Assembly (NCBI RefSeq): GCF_963662255.1
Contig: NC_085047.1
Coordinates: 10,780,347 to 10,844,346 of the forward strand
Reading direction: 5' to 3'
DNA from: Cinclus cinclus
Taxonomy: Eukaryota > Chordata > Aves > Passeriformes > Cinclidae
Length of the DNA stretch: 64,000 nucleotides
Shown here: positions 1 to 11,172 of the stretch, in pieces
How positions within the stretch are numbered: position 1 is the first letter of the stretch
Layout of the letters: the number at the start of each line of letters is the position of its first letter
Notes under the pieces: generated by a model
Databases searched by the model: none
What the model was told of the DNA's origin: nothing
The model's input: the letters and a program-made list of their open reading frames with translations, nothing else
Program-made: the position numbers and the translations under genes

Positions 1-1289
1 AAACTTCTGAAACATGTGAAGTTACTGCCTGGATAACACTCTGCAAACATCACAATATAGGAGAGATATAAATGAAATACTCAGTGTCTCCAAAATAAGA
101 GGTATTCAGAGTAAGTTGTGGAGCAAATGGATGGAACACTAATAAACCATGATTTAGGCATAAAAGGAGCAGACATTTCAGTTACAGGGGTATATACCTC
201 TTTTTCAAGTCTTGGGAAGGCGTTGAAATCCTGCCTGGATTGCACAGGTCTTCTTAATCATAAAGAACATGAATAATGAACAGTGTTTAACTTATATATC
301 ATTGTGTCAACCATCCAAATGTACCGTATTTCCTAATTTTATAGGAATATTCCTGGAGCGGCTTTGAAGGCAGAGCTGGATCCAGTAGCCACCAGAGAGA
401 TTCGCCTGGTCTGCCATTATCTGACAATCAACACCTCTTCACTGGGACTTGAGATACAGACAAACAGAACCAACTGTGAAACCAGGACCTTTGTCATGAA
501 AAGCTGAGAGAATGTTTAATAACTGAGTAAAAAGAAAAGTAAGAAGACTGTGAGAAACCTGTGAAGAGAATTTGTATTTTCTTTAAAGGAATATTTGTGC
601 TTCCTCTCAAAATGTTTTCAAGGAAATACTTATTTCCTAACCAGCTTAGTCATCAGTTTTTGTTAAGAACACTAGCCTTTTCTTTTCTCTTCTGAAAAAA
701 AAAGAAGTTATATGAAACAGGCGTCAATTGTTCTCCTGAGCGTGTCTGACTGTGCCAAAATAATATTGCCCATAAAGGACCACAAGCAGCATTTGAAAAT
801 TGTGGTGTAACCAGCCAGGGACAGATTACATTCATTCTCACAAAGAAGAAGAGCAGTGAGAAGGAAGGGGAGGATAGGGCTGTTGGAGGAAGAAGGAGCA
901 AAGGAGAACATGAGAGCTCTGTTCATTCCCTGCTTTGAGTTTCCTTGCAGACAGACACAGGGCCCAGTCTGGTTTTGCAGCTTTTTGTAGAAGTGTCAAG
1001 ATGTTGAGAGCAGCATCCATCATTTCAGCAGGGAGGACAGGGCTGTGACCCCATTCCCTGGTGCACTGGCCCACAGAGCTGGCTGGGCACGGATGCTGTC
1101 TGTGCCTGTGCACTCCATTAGGGACACTCTGCCAGGGGCTACCCGGGCCCTTCCAGGAGAGCTGTGGAATTTGTCTGATTCCCTCTGCTCCTTGGAGGTC
1201 AGAGAGCTAGCACAGACAGTCCCAAAAACCCCTGAACACCTTCTTATCATTAATGCAGTGTTCTCCACACAGTGTGAGTAGCCAGACTA
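1..1289. other. Anonymous non-coding sequence
   Basis: No gene is supported. Short open frames occur on both strands. The frame at 1045-1281 lies in a locally GC-richer stretch (about 1020-1200), has no splice-site context and no recognisable domain, and is opposed by an open frame on the other strand, as expected by chance. No repeat family was recognised. Confidence 0.6.
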
Positions 1290-1660
1290 TACACCGGGTT
1301 AAATAATTGCCGTTAATCAGTGGCAGCCGTAATTAAACTTTTGCCAAGCAAATTTAGTTAATCGTTCAAAACACATTTGTGAGATTCTGCAAAATGAACA
1401 GCTTACCCTCCACCTTTGTGAAATTATGGTTAATCATTCATTAATGTCTGCATCATCCTATTTAAACCTTCCCCCCTGTGGTTTTAGACTTCTTTCTGCT
1501 TGCTAATCCACCACAGGGGAGTGATATGTAAACATACAAATACATTATTGTAGGCTTTTTCCTATTCGTGGTGCTGGATTCTATCAAGCCATATTTATAG
1601 CCTCACCAAGAATGATCTATAATTCATTCGTCTCACATTCAATTTAATTAATTTAAAGGT
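1290..1660. promoter_or_regulatory. TAAT-rich candidate conserved non-coding element
   Basis: This AT-rich block carries an unusual density of homeodomain-type core motifs. GTTAATC occurs three times in the same orientation (1312-1318, 1357-1363, 1429-1435), with CCGTAATTAAAC near 1328, TTCATTAATG near 1437 and TTTAATTAATTTAAA near 1642. The GTTAAT half-sites also resemble HNF1-type sites, although no complete GTTAATNATTAAC is present. The sequence is not a simple repeat. Dense TAAT clusters of mixed, non-repetitive sequence are typical of vertebrate developmental enhancers, but conservation cannot be judged from one sequence. The enhancer reading is inference; the edges are approximate. Confidence 0.3.
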
Positions 1661-3700
1661 ATAATTCAATTTAACAAACATGCAGCTCGGTGTACTGAGC
1701 AGTGAGACACTGCAGCTGTTTTGGGCATGCTGCACTTCACCCCATCTTTCTGTTCTCAGCCAGTCTCCTGGCTCCTGGTACCCTTATATATCAAACCAAG
1801 TACCAAACCAGAGCCACAGTGGGCCATGCCAAGTCAACAACAGGTTTTGAACCTCCAAGCTGTGTAACTATAACCTGGCTGTCCTAAATTCCTTCAAATT
1901 CTCCTCCACAAATATTATGTCCTTTACTGTGCAGCTGTTTTAAAACCCTCTTGATATGAACTACTGCACTCTTGCTCCTAACTCTACTAAGTCCATTATA
2001 GACAACCCTTTCCTGTGATTTACTCCTCATTATAAAAATCAAATTGCTTGGTTGTCAAAAGTAGATTGACTGCACCAAGCTGAAGGCACCATATCCCTAG
2101 CATACAAAGCCATCACACCATTCTAAGGGTGCAACTTCAAGTGTGGTGGAAGGATATCCTATAAATACAGAGCTCTCCTAGAGAGGAAAATGAAAAACTG
2201 ATTATCAGGTTGAGTGAAGAAAGTGCAAACTGTGTCTCTCCTAACCTTAACCCCAACCACCAGGATGGCCCACACTCAAAAGCCATCACCCACATGAAGA
2301 AACTGTCAGCAGAGAAAATGTTCTGTGGGATATTGCTCCTTGTGCCAACCCTTTTGCAACCCCACTACTGCTGGAGATTTAAGCATTGTGCCTCTCCTAA
2401 TACTGAAACTTATCTTTGCTGTACTTTTAACCATAAGCCTAAATGAGTTGTGCTCTCAGCCATAGCCTGGGTCCCTAGTATATGTTTGAGATTAAAAAAG
2501 TTACTACAAAAGAAATAATTACATGATACCATCCCAAAGGTCTCTGTGAAAACTAAAATTATGTGCAACTACTGTAATTTCTCAGATGGCATTTTAGTTT
2601 TACATGTAAATCATTGATTTTTATAGCTTGTTATTTGCTGAATTAAAATCAGAAGCACAGTACATGTTCAGCAGGCCCTTCATTATATCTTTCTTCATTG
2701 ATCTAATCAACCATTCCTCATTAGAGTTGAAATGCTACTTATATTCCAAACTTCCTTCCACTTATTGGCAATTCTAGCAAAAGAACAATTTTTAAATTGA
2801 CTAAAATATACAGTATGAGCCATACACGTAAAAGAAATTATCAAGGTTTATGTTTTTCCTTTAAAAAGCAATGATGTTTCCATAAATATATTTTCTTGGC
2901 AATTGTTTTCCATTTATGTTACTCATATTATTTAATTGAATAAATATATGTAGTCTTTCTTACACGTAAATATGACAGATTGTATCCCCCCAGCATAGTC
3001 CTCAGAGTTTCTGAATTTTCCTCAGCTATTTTGCAATTTTTTTCCTGCCTATTGTCAGCTTTAAACCAGTGTTTTCTTCTATTTACTTTAAGGTTATGCA
3101 AGTTGGCTGGTTGAGTGCCCCAGCACCATCAGAGGTTCCCAGGCTGTCCCATATATCCTGAGAAGTTCCATCAGCTCCTGCAGCTCATACCAATGAAGGT
3201 TTCCTACAGCCAGGTGCTTTTTGGACTCTCTTTGACTTTCAGACACACACAGCCAAGAAGTTTTTGTCAGCAAGGTCACCAATAGACATCTGTGGGGCCG
3301 GATCTGGACAGAGGTATTAACTCACACCCTGTAGTTCTTGCAGTGTAACAACTTAGTTAAGACATTAATTAACTTTGATTAATAGTTTTTAAAGTCTGTC
3401 CTTATGCTGCATGTATTAAATGGTAGTAGGCGACATGTAGAAATTTAGAATATTTTTTTATACTTTTTTCCTATACGTGAGAAATCTCAGCATATTTACA
3501 CAGTCTACAACATTCTCCTTTCCCCCATAAATCCTCCTCTCTCTGTTCATGGCTTTGCACATGAAAATCTGTACTACTTTTGCCTTCTTTCTTTTGTGCT
3601 AAGCTTGGCCACTACCAATCTCCCTCAGAACTTGGGAAAAGGAATCTATTCCAGTTACTGCTCTGTGCATCCCACACCAACAGAGCAGCCTCCTAACAAA
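1661..3700. other. Anonymous non-coding sequence
   Basis: No gene, RNA gene or recognisable mobile element is seen. There are several AT-rich patches. One, around 3345-3395, again contains TTAATTAAC and GATTAATAG motifs, but it is shorter and less dense than the block near 1.3-1.6 kb. Open frames are all under 80 codons and lack splice or homology support. Confidence 0.55.
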
Positions 3701-3701
3701 C

Positions 3702-3772
3702 AAAACAAGCAACACCCCAAACAAGCAACACCCCAAACAAGCAAATATCCAAAAAAAAACAAGCAACACCCC
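3702..3772. repeat. Short 16-bp tandem repeat (AAACAAGCAACACCCC)
   Basis: The 16-bp unit AAACAAGCAACACCCC is present at about 3703-3718, 3719-3734 and 3757-3772, with a diverged unit plus an A-run in between (3735-3756). It is a small C/A-rich minisatellite-like cluster. It keeps a frame open on both strands and thereby creates the roughly 116-codon open frame spanning it, which is not considered a gene. Confidence 0.8.
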
Positions 3773-4180
3773 AAAATTCTGAATATGCCAAATGCTTTGC
3801 ATGAACAAAGTGAGGAAGAAGAAAGCATTTCCCCCAAATTTTTCTGGTTTGATATTTCTAGACTTGTTTCAAATAGAGGGGACCATATTGATACCCTGAT
3901 AGGGAATTCTGGTGTTGATGTGCCCTTTCAAACTTGGCCCTCTTAGCACAGATTCTGACTTTAGCAGAACCTAAAATTAGCCACTATACCACTTTTGGAC
4001 AGAAATGGTTTATGAGTGGTCTATCCCCTGCCCCCATCATATCTGAGGAATGTCATGGCCTTACAATGGCACACTTTTTGAACCCTTTCCAACTTCAGAT
4101 ATTTCCTTTCTCTTTTAATACCTCATTGCTTTTGCATCAATTACAGCCTGACCTAAAGCCACACTGGCAGTGAATGTGAT
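3773..4180. other. Anonymous non-coding sequence
   Basis: No supported feature. Two short open frames on the plus strand (to 3946 and to 4173) have no homology, splice or promoter context. Confidence 0.55.
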
Positions 4181-4345
4181 ATATAGTAGAATCCATTTAA
4201 ATGAATTTCTGATGAAAGAATAAAACTGTTAAAAGAATAAATTTTCTCCACAGATTTATACAAATCCTGTATATACTGAAATCCTCTTAAAGGAAAAACT
4301 GATGGAAGATTAAAATGTTAAATGAATTAAACCTCAGCATCCTAG
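4181..4345 (+). repeat. Degenerate 90-bp tandem duplication
   Basis: Two diverged copies lie 90 bp apart. ATATAGTAGAATCC at 4181 matches ATATACTGAAATCC at 4271. CTGATGAAAGAATAAAACTG near 4209 matches CTGATGGAAGATTAAAATG near 4299. Similarity fades about 60-70 bp into each copy. This is an old local duplication in AT-rich sequence; no repeat family is recognised. Confidence 0.6.
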
Positions 4346-6729
4346 TGAAATATAATGATTATTTGACCTATTAAATTAATAGCTCCACTGACCATATAAT
4401 GGTAAGTATTCAAATATATGTCAATTTTAAATATGAAGTGAAAAAATGTAAAGCAAACAGTGATCAATGAGAATATCTATAAAGACAATAAACCTACAGA
4501 ACAGCAGGAAAATGTTCCTGAAAGGTCTTTGTTCACCAAGCCTTAAAGCCAGTGAGTCCTTAATTTCTGTTTAAAAAGAGAGAATTTTTGATAATAATTA
4601 GAAGTTATTAACTGTACAGCATAAATGTAATTTTTGCTGTGCTTAATTTTAGCATACTAAAATGTTCCAGAAAGCCATTCTCTTTCCTTCTGTCTGCGGT
4701 AAATTTTTTGGGATTTATTGTAAAGAAAAGATGTTGAACAACATCTGCCATTAGAGTAGTCTGCATTCCATTTTATGGAAAATATCTTTTAAAATTGTGT
4801 TATATCTATCATCACTAGCAAAAACTTACAAAACCACACATGTTGTGAACACTGCAATATTTATTTTAGCTTTTGTACTTTTAGCGTATAGTCAGGAATA
4901 TAACATATAGATATATTTCTGAGGAATACTGCATCCATGTGTATCAATGCTAAAATTAAAACTAGGGATTCTGTCTTTCCCACCAAAAGCACTATTCTGG
5001 TAACACTAACATTCTGGGAGGACATCCTACTTTGGAAAAAAATTGTGCTTTATCTGTCTATCTCGGGTTTGCCCAACTCTTCTAGTAACTGGTTTCAGGT
5101 TTAAATCCCAGATTAAATCACTAAAAACGTGCTCTCTAAATCCCATGGCAATGATTTGAAAACAATTTTATACATCAGCTTCCTACCTGAAAAGAGTTGA
5201 ATTCGTATTCTGTTTAGGTCATAGGTGAAATGAGTTTGTCAGTCACAATCTTGTCTGTGATAAATTTATATCTTGATCACAAAATTACTCAATTAAATAT
5301 TGCCTGAAGGAACTGATCATTAGAGATGGAGACCCAGTGATGGATATTAGGGACTGAAGTCCATCTTCAGTATATGAAGAAGTGCAAAATCCCAAGACAG
5401 TCCATTCTCAGTAGTGAGATGCTACTGAACGTATTCAGAAATGGCATCCCTCCTCCTGTCAAGTCTTCACATTTGCACCACCTTGTGATTCTCTGACCTT
5501 ACAGATTTCTAAAATTCCACACCAAGAAACATTATAACCCTTGAGTCACAGCCCTCTCTGCAGAAAAGACTTTGCAGAAATTCAAGGGGTCTTTTAGTGA
5601 CTCCTTAGCGATTACGATTATCTTATTGCCATTTATCCCAAATCCTGAATTTGTGAAGTACACATGGACAAAGCCAAGTCTTTACCAGAGGGGTCTGACT
5701 GGCAGTGAAGCATCCTGAAAGCTACAACTTTCCTATACTCAGGGAACAAATAGTGTGTGTGAACTGCAGGCCACCAGAGGAATGCACCTGGAAATGTGTC
5801 AGTCCTTTCCTACAAAAAAATGATGTCTTCTGCCTGTGCCCCTTCTAAAAGTAAAACCAGATGGATGTGAAAGGTTAGCAAGGGTACTTCAGCCCCCTAG
5901 GTGAGGTTAACTCCAAGTCCTATGAATTTCCCTGATTCCTGCATGAACTTAAAATAATTTTTTAAATAAATTTAAAAAAATATTGAAGAAGGAAACATTT
6001 GTTGACTTGACTGGCAAAATACAAAGAAAATAAGTCTTGAGAGATTGGACAGTGGAAACCTTTCAAGGTAGAATTTTTCTTTGACTTTCTCTTGTCTTCT
6101 AGTTGAGAAATGCAAAGCAGTAAAAGAGCTTTTGTTGACAAGACAGCAACTAAAAAGAACTGGAGATTGCTGCATAAGAAATAGAGTATCCAAGGCCAAT
6201 TTGTAGTCATCAAGGCTAAGATGAGAAGCTGAATGTAAAATATAGTCATAAAACACTGTTTTGGTAAAGGTTTTACTGGGTCTGGCAGAAAGCCCTTCTT
6301 CTTAAAGAAGTGATGATGACCTGGTTGAAGAGTGAAGCCCTTCAAAGCAAGGCAGGAGAGGATGCTGCAAATACATGCAAGGCTTAAATACCTTTTGAGA
6401 GAAATACAAATGTTATTGCCTTTACGGGACAGCAGAAAAATGTAGGCATAAGGAAGGTCTTGATTGTTCCTTTGCCATACATAAATAACAGCTTGTATTT
6501 ATCCAATATTCACACTAAAATCTTTGGCCACACACCAGAGAAAACCACATTTTCATCCTTGTCTCTTGGGAATCCTCTTCTGAAAGACTTCTGTTTAACA
6601 GTTCAGCCCACATATCTATTAGTCAGCTCCCCACATCTGATTATCTTTCTCAGTGAACAGTCAGAACATGTGGCTGCAACTTGTCCTACAACCATTGTTT
6701 ATCCAAATTTTTCACTTATATCCAAAGAC
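4346..6729. other. Anonymous AT-rich non-coding sequence
   Basis: No supported gene or repeat family. The 127-codon minus-strand frame at 5962-6345 is rich in F, L and K, overlaps another frame of the same strand, and shows no splice signals or domain. It is interpreted as chance. Confidence 0.5.
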
Positions 6730-6750
6730 AAAAAAAAAAAAAAAAAAAAA
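6730..6750 (+). repeat. Poly(A) tract, 21 bp
   Basis: An uninterrupted run of 21 A residues. No processed-pseudogene body or target-site duplication was recognised beside it, so it is recorded as a simple homopolymer rather than a retroposed tail. Confidence 0.9.
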
Positions 6751-8573
6751 GGACTGAATCAATAGAAGAACTTAAATGTCTTTTAGCTTTGGGGAAAGAA
6801 AAAGCTGAATTTGGACCTGAAGCTATGTTTAGTGGGTTAATCTGTTTTAATCCATGAAAATCAGTCTCAAGCCATGCTCATTAAGAGGAATTTAATTTTG
6901 TTTTCTGTTATTTAAGCAACCTAGGAAATATCTGACCTTCCTGCCAATAATTTCTCTGTACTATTTATAAGCATTTTTGAAGGCGCTGATTACAGTGCTG
7001 AATGTCAATAGGATTCTGTCTACTATTAATGTTATTACTACTGCTTTAGAACTTATTGCAGCAATTATGGAGCAAGAAACCTGACTGAGCTACAGCATAC
7101 ACAAACACACTGATACACAGATCCAGAGTAAAAGACAAGTAGTCTCACAAGAGCAATATGAGTAATATTAGGAGTTAACATGGATCTACATGTGGAAAAC
7201 TGAAACACTGTTGGTCAGAATGGCAGAGAGGAGCTGGATTACCAATGCCTTCGCTGGCAAGAATATTAAAGAAGATTTGAAGTGTGATAAGATAATAAAC
7301 ATGACAATTTGTAGGTATTTATTGGAACCATTTCCCAAGAATGAGGGCCATCATGAGAAAGGTTTGATGTTTGGTATGTTGATAAGGTTTGATGAGTTGA
7401 TGTGAATGTTATTGATGGGACAAGAAGAATAAGCTCTGAATAACAGTCCTGGCCATTTCTGAGAGAGAGGTTTTAGTGAGCTCAGTGGGATATGTCTGAT
7501 GAAGCTGAAGGGGAAGGAAAGTAAGGATATAACTGAAAAGTTGACCTTCAAAATTCTAAATTGCACCTTCAGTTACACATAAATGAAAAGAAGAAAGACA
7601 AAGAACACCTAAAGGCACATTGAATCTAAGGGTATGGAATTTGTATTGGGAAAGACTGAAGCATGACTGTACTGTGAATGGAAAAGCTGGAGCATCATAG
7701 GAGAAGGGAAGGAAAAGAGGGAAAACACAGGTACAAACCGAAGACAGTACAGGATGGCACTGAGGCAGATGGAGATGATTAGAGAAGGAGCATGGCTCAG
7801 GAACTTCGACCTGAATCAGGGGAGAAGATAACACAGAACCTTCACAAAGACTGCAGAGCAATCTGGGAGGGGATGGGAAGCTCGAATGGTCTTCTCAGGG
7901 GGAAAGGTATGTACAGTTTTAGCTGGAATAAATTGCTCAAACTTGTACTGAAAAGTTCGATAATAAAGGAGTGAAAGGTTTTGAAACAGGATGCAAGCTG
8001 GGAAAAATGTGACTGGGATTGTAAGCATGGAATTTCAGCTGGAAGAGGAAAACTGGTCAGGAAGACAGTAGAATAGAAATAAGAGAGGAAGTATTTTGCA
8101 GCAGGAGCAGACAAGCATGGAGAAGCAGAATTCATTGCAACTTTGCAGTGTGTAGACACAAGTGCTGCAAGGTGAGCACCAAAAGTGGTTCTAAGTTGCA
8201 GCCTAGCTGGGCAGACCACATAATCAGAAAACACATTAAAGGCAATAATGGCAAAAGGGAGTGAAATGAAAACAATGCAACAATGCACAAGTTTAAAAAA
8301 AAACAAGCAGCAAAACAGATACAGCCTCCTAAAGAAGAAAAAAAAAATAAAAACTCTGTCCCAAACCAGAAGAAAAGCCTGAGAAAAGCCTGGATGAAAA
8401 ATTGTCTGCAATTGCCTGTAAGAAATGATGGGGAAAAAAGATCAAGCAAGAAGGCCTGTGGGTGGCTGATCTCAGTATCTTGACAATAAATACTTTCTTA
8501 CCATGTGTCCTCCAGGGTGGATAAATTCCACACTGCAGATGAATTCTATTAGTGCACAACAGGCATGTACAAT
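6751..8573. other. Anonymous non-coding sequence, purine-rich in part
   Basis: From about 7440 to 8480 the plus strand is purine-rich (many GA-rich segments, A-runs at 8295 and 8339). This produces several overlapping minus-strand frames of up to 189 codons rich in F, S and L. None has domain or splice support, and they overlap one another in different frames, so they are treated as composition artefacts. Confidence 0.5.
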
Positions 8574-8640
8574 GATTAAATGATTTGTGTGAGGTGACAC
8601 AGAAATCAGAGCCAAACATTGACCCCAAGACCCCAGGTCA
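8574..8640 (+). mobile_element. Possible MIR-type SINE relic
   Basis: The order ATGATTTG, AGGTGACACAG, CAGAGCC, then a GACCCCA-like segment resembles the part of MIR/CORE-SINE elements that runs TGATTTGCCCAAGGTCACACAG, CAGAGCCGGGATT, AACCCAGG. These SINEs are ancient and survive as short diverged pieces in birds. The match is by eye over about 65 bp. No A/B box or 5' end was found. Confidence 0.3.
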
Positions 8641-11155
8641 TACAGTTTGTGAGCTAAGAATTATCTCTGAGGTGAGGTACAGACTGAAGTCTGATCTCCC
8701 CCTGCTCTCTGCAGAGCCTCACTTAATAGCTCTACTAATGGAAAAGCATCTTGTGAGGTGGAAATTATGTCTCCAAATATTTTAACTTTCTCGGTGTTCT
8801 GTAAGCAATATGAACTCTGAAATTGTAGGACAAAGGCACACCCAGAAATGGCTCACTTTTTAATCTGCTGACAGCTGGACAGAGGGGAAAAGCAAACTAC
8901 ACCCCATCACAACACAGAGTTTAATACTCCCCATAGCACAAGGAAACACAAAGTAAAAATTCACTACTTGTGAAGCATCTACCTGTGCTGACAGCTAATT
9001 TAGGCCCAATATACATGCTATGCAGAGAAAATAAATTCTTATGACATGTCAAGTCTGGAATCCAAGGAAGCCTGGCAATGATTTTGAAGCAACACACTGC
9101 ATACTGATTTCTGTGGTACTGCTCTTTGTTTTGAAAAAAACTATATTTATGCTGTTTCACTGGGAACAGAGGTACCATATTGAAATAAATGAGAAAATCC
9201 AACTACAATCACTAGTTTGTTTACAGTTCATCCTATCACTAGACAGAAATTCCTTCTAGGGTTTTGGGGTTTGGATTCTGGTTTGCAAAATGAAAGTTAA
9301 GGATGGCTTCTTGGTTTCCTTTCAGATTTTTGAGATATAAAATATATTCCCATCTAATTTTAGAGATTCTGTGTATCCTGTAGACTCATTTCACATATAA
9401 TTTTGATCTACCAATTGCTCACTGAACATTTAGAAACAATATAATTCACTAGCTTCTAATTTTTATTTGAATTATTTTTGACAGTTTTTATCTGCTTCTC
9501 AGCTAAGTGCTTCTTTAGTCCCATGTGTTCAGTATTTTGAGAGCTGCTTTTAATAGACCTGCTCTTGCATGCACTTCATCTACAGAACTCCTCAAGAAAC
9601 CTACAGCACAATAAATAAATAAAAGAACTTCACCTCAGTGTATCTCCTCAGTGGTTTTGCATGACTTTTACTTCACCTCTTGAACCTCTTCAACACACTG
9701 TCAAACTGACTGTGCTCTCTGCTTATCTGAGATTACTTTCTCTCCACTGAAATGCAGTTCATTACTTTCTTCAATGGAATTCCAAATCTGCTCTCTAATA
9801 GATTTCTAATCCTCAGCAAACCCACGCATTACAAAGCAAGCCCTGTGCTCACCATATGGGTAACCTGATTTTCAGTGACCCTGCCCCATAATTTTCATTA
9901 AGTGCATGTGATTAGGAAAATACCAAACCAACAAGAACGTGATTCCTATTTCTGGATTTCCCTTATTGTTCTGGGGGGATTCTGATTATCCCACACCCTT
10001 CAGTGTCTGCAGAGAACTGCAATTGCTTCTCCTCAGAAAACCTGTTATTAGGTATACTATATATGTATTTTAGGTATATTCAGCACCACAGACTGCTTCT
10101 CAAGCTCAGAGTGATGGCTGCAGAGTTCCCTGGGCATTGCACTTGACTTGCTTGTGGAAGAATCAACAGATCAATAGATTTGTGATCTATTACAGCAAGG
10201 ATGGGACTATAACATAAAGTGTGTTTCATACTAGCATGCTGTTAAAATAAAAACGGTGTGTTATTTTTATCCCATTTCTGACCATGCAAAACATTCTGAC
10301 CACTTGTGATCATTAATAATCTTGTGCAGCTTTTCACAGCAAGAGAAGACTTCATCAAAATGTCCTTGGAGAATTCCTGCTTATGTAACTCTATATCACC
10401 CAACTATATCCTTATTTCACCAACTGGGGGTTTCTAACTCACGTCCTGTGACAAGCTGTTCAGAGTTCATACTGAATATTTTTCAGTAGCAGCAACCATT
10501 AACCTTCAAAGTACAGGAATTTTGGTGTTGGAAGGAGAATAAAAATACATACACATCAGAGGATGTGTAAAAATCAGTGACTTTTAAGTATTTGCTGTAA
10601 GAAGTAGAAAAAGATGTTTTATTATTTATAGCCACTAAAAATACAAACAAAAGATGTTTAGACTGAGAAAGTTTGAGACTTTTGGGTGGAAGATTTTATG
10701 TAAATGTCAATGTTTTCATGTTTTTCATTATGGGGCTTTTGATAATTTATTATCATTTATTATATGGAGATTTTTTTCTTAGGTTAATTACTTTAATATT
10801 AGTTTTAGAGATACTTCCCAATGCTAGGTTGTATCAGGCACCTCGGCCTGCTGAAGACAGACATTTAAAAAGCAGCAACTACTCAGGTGGTGAACATGAT
10901 GTTCTTTATACACTGAAATATACACAACTTGGCATTTTCAATTAATATCCCCTCACCATGGCAGAACAGCTGCCCTTGATGTTCTACATACACTGGAGTT
11001 GGGACTGTAACAGTGGTAACCAGTGTGACACAGCCCCAAAAAATGATGCAAACACACAATGTTGCTGTGCTTGAGTAATTTCCTCTCTCAGCACTTTTTG
11101 AATCATCAGCTATTTATTTCAATATTCTGCATGCCATCGGTGCTTTGGCAGCCCA
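8641..11155. other. Anonymous non-coding sequence
   Basis: No gene is supported. A small perfect hairpin (AATAGAT, 5-base loop, ATCTATT) occurs near 10176-10194 and is within chance expectation. The hydrophobic 90-codon frame at 10673-10945 arises from T-rich sequence and shows no other gene features. Confidence 0.5.
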
Positions 11156-11172
11156 TTTTTTTTTTTTTTTTT
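11156..11172 (+). repeat. Poly(T) tract, 17 bp
   Basis: An uninterrupted run of 17 T residues. No flanking retroposon could be identified. Confidence 0.9.

Noticed and set aside
5771..5790. CCACCAGAGG as a CTCF site
   Set aside because: Only the first part of the CTCF core matches; the required GGC part is missing.
6460..6750. Processed pseudogene ending in the A21 tract
   Set aside because: No recognisable coding remnant and no target-site duplication; CR1 machinery rarely makes such copies in birds.
7842..8628. Overlapping minus-strand frames rich in F, S and L (up to 189 codons)
   Set aside because: They derive from purine-rich plus-strand sequence; several frames of the same strand overlap, which excludes them all being real.
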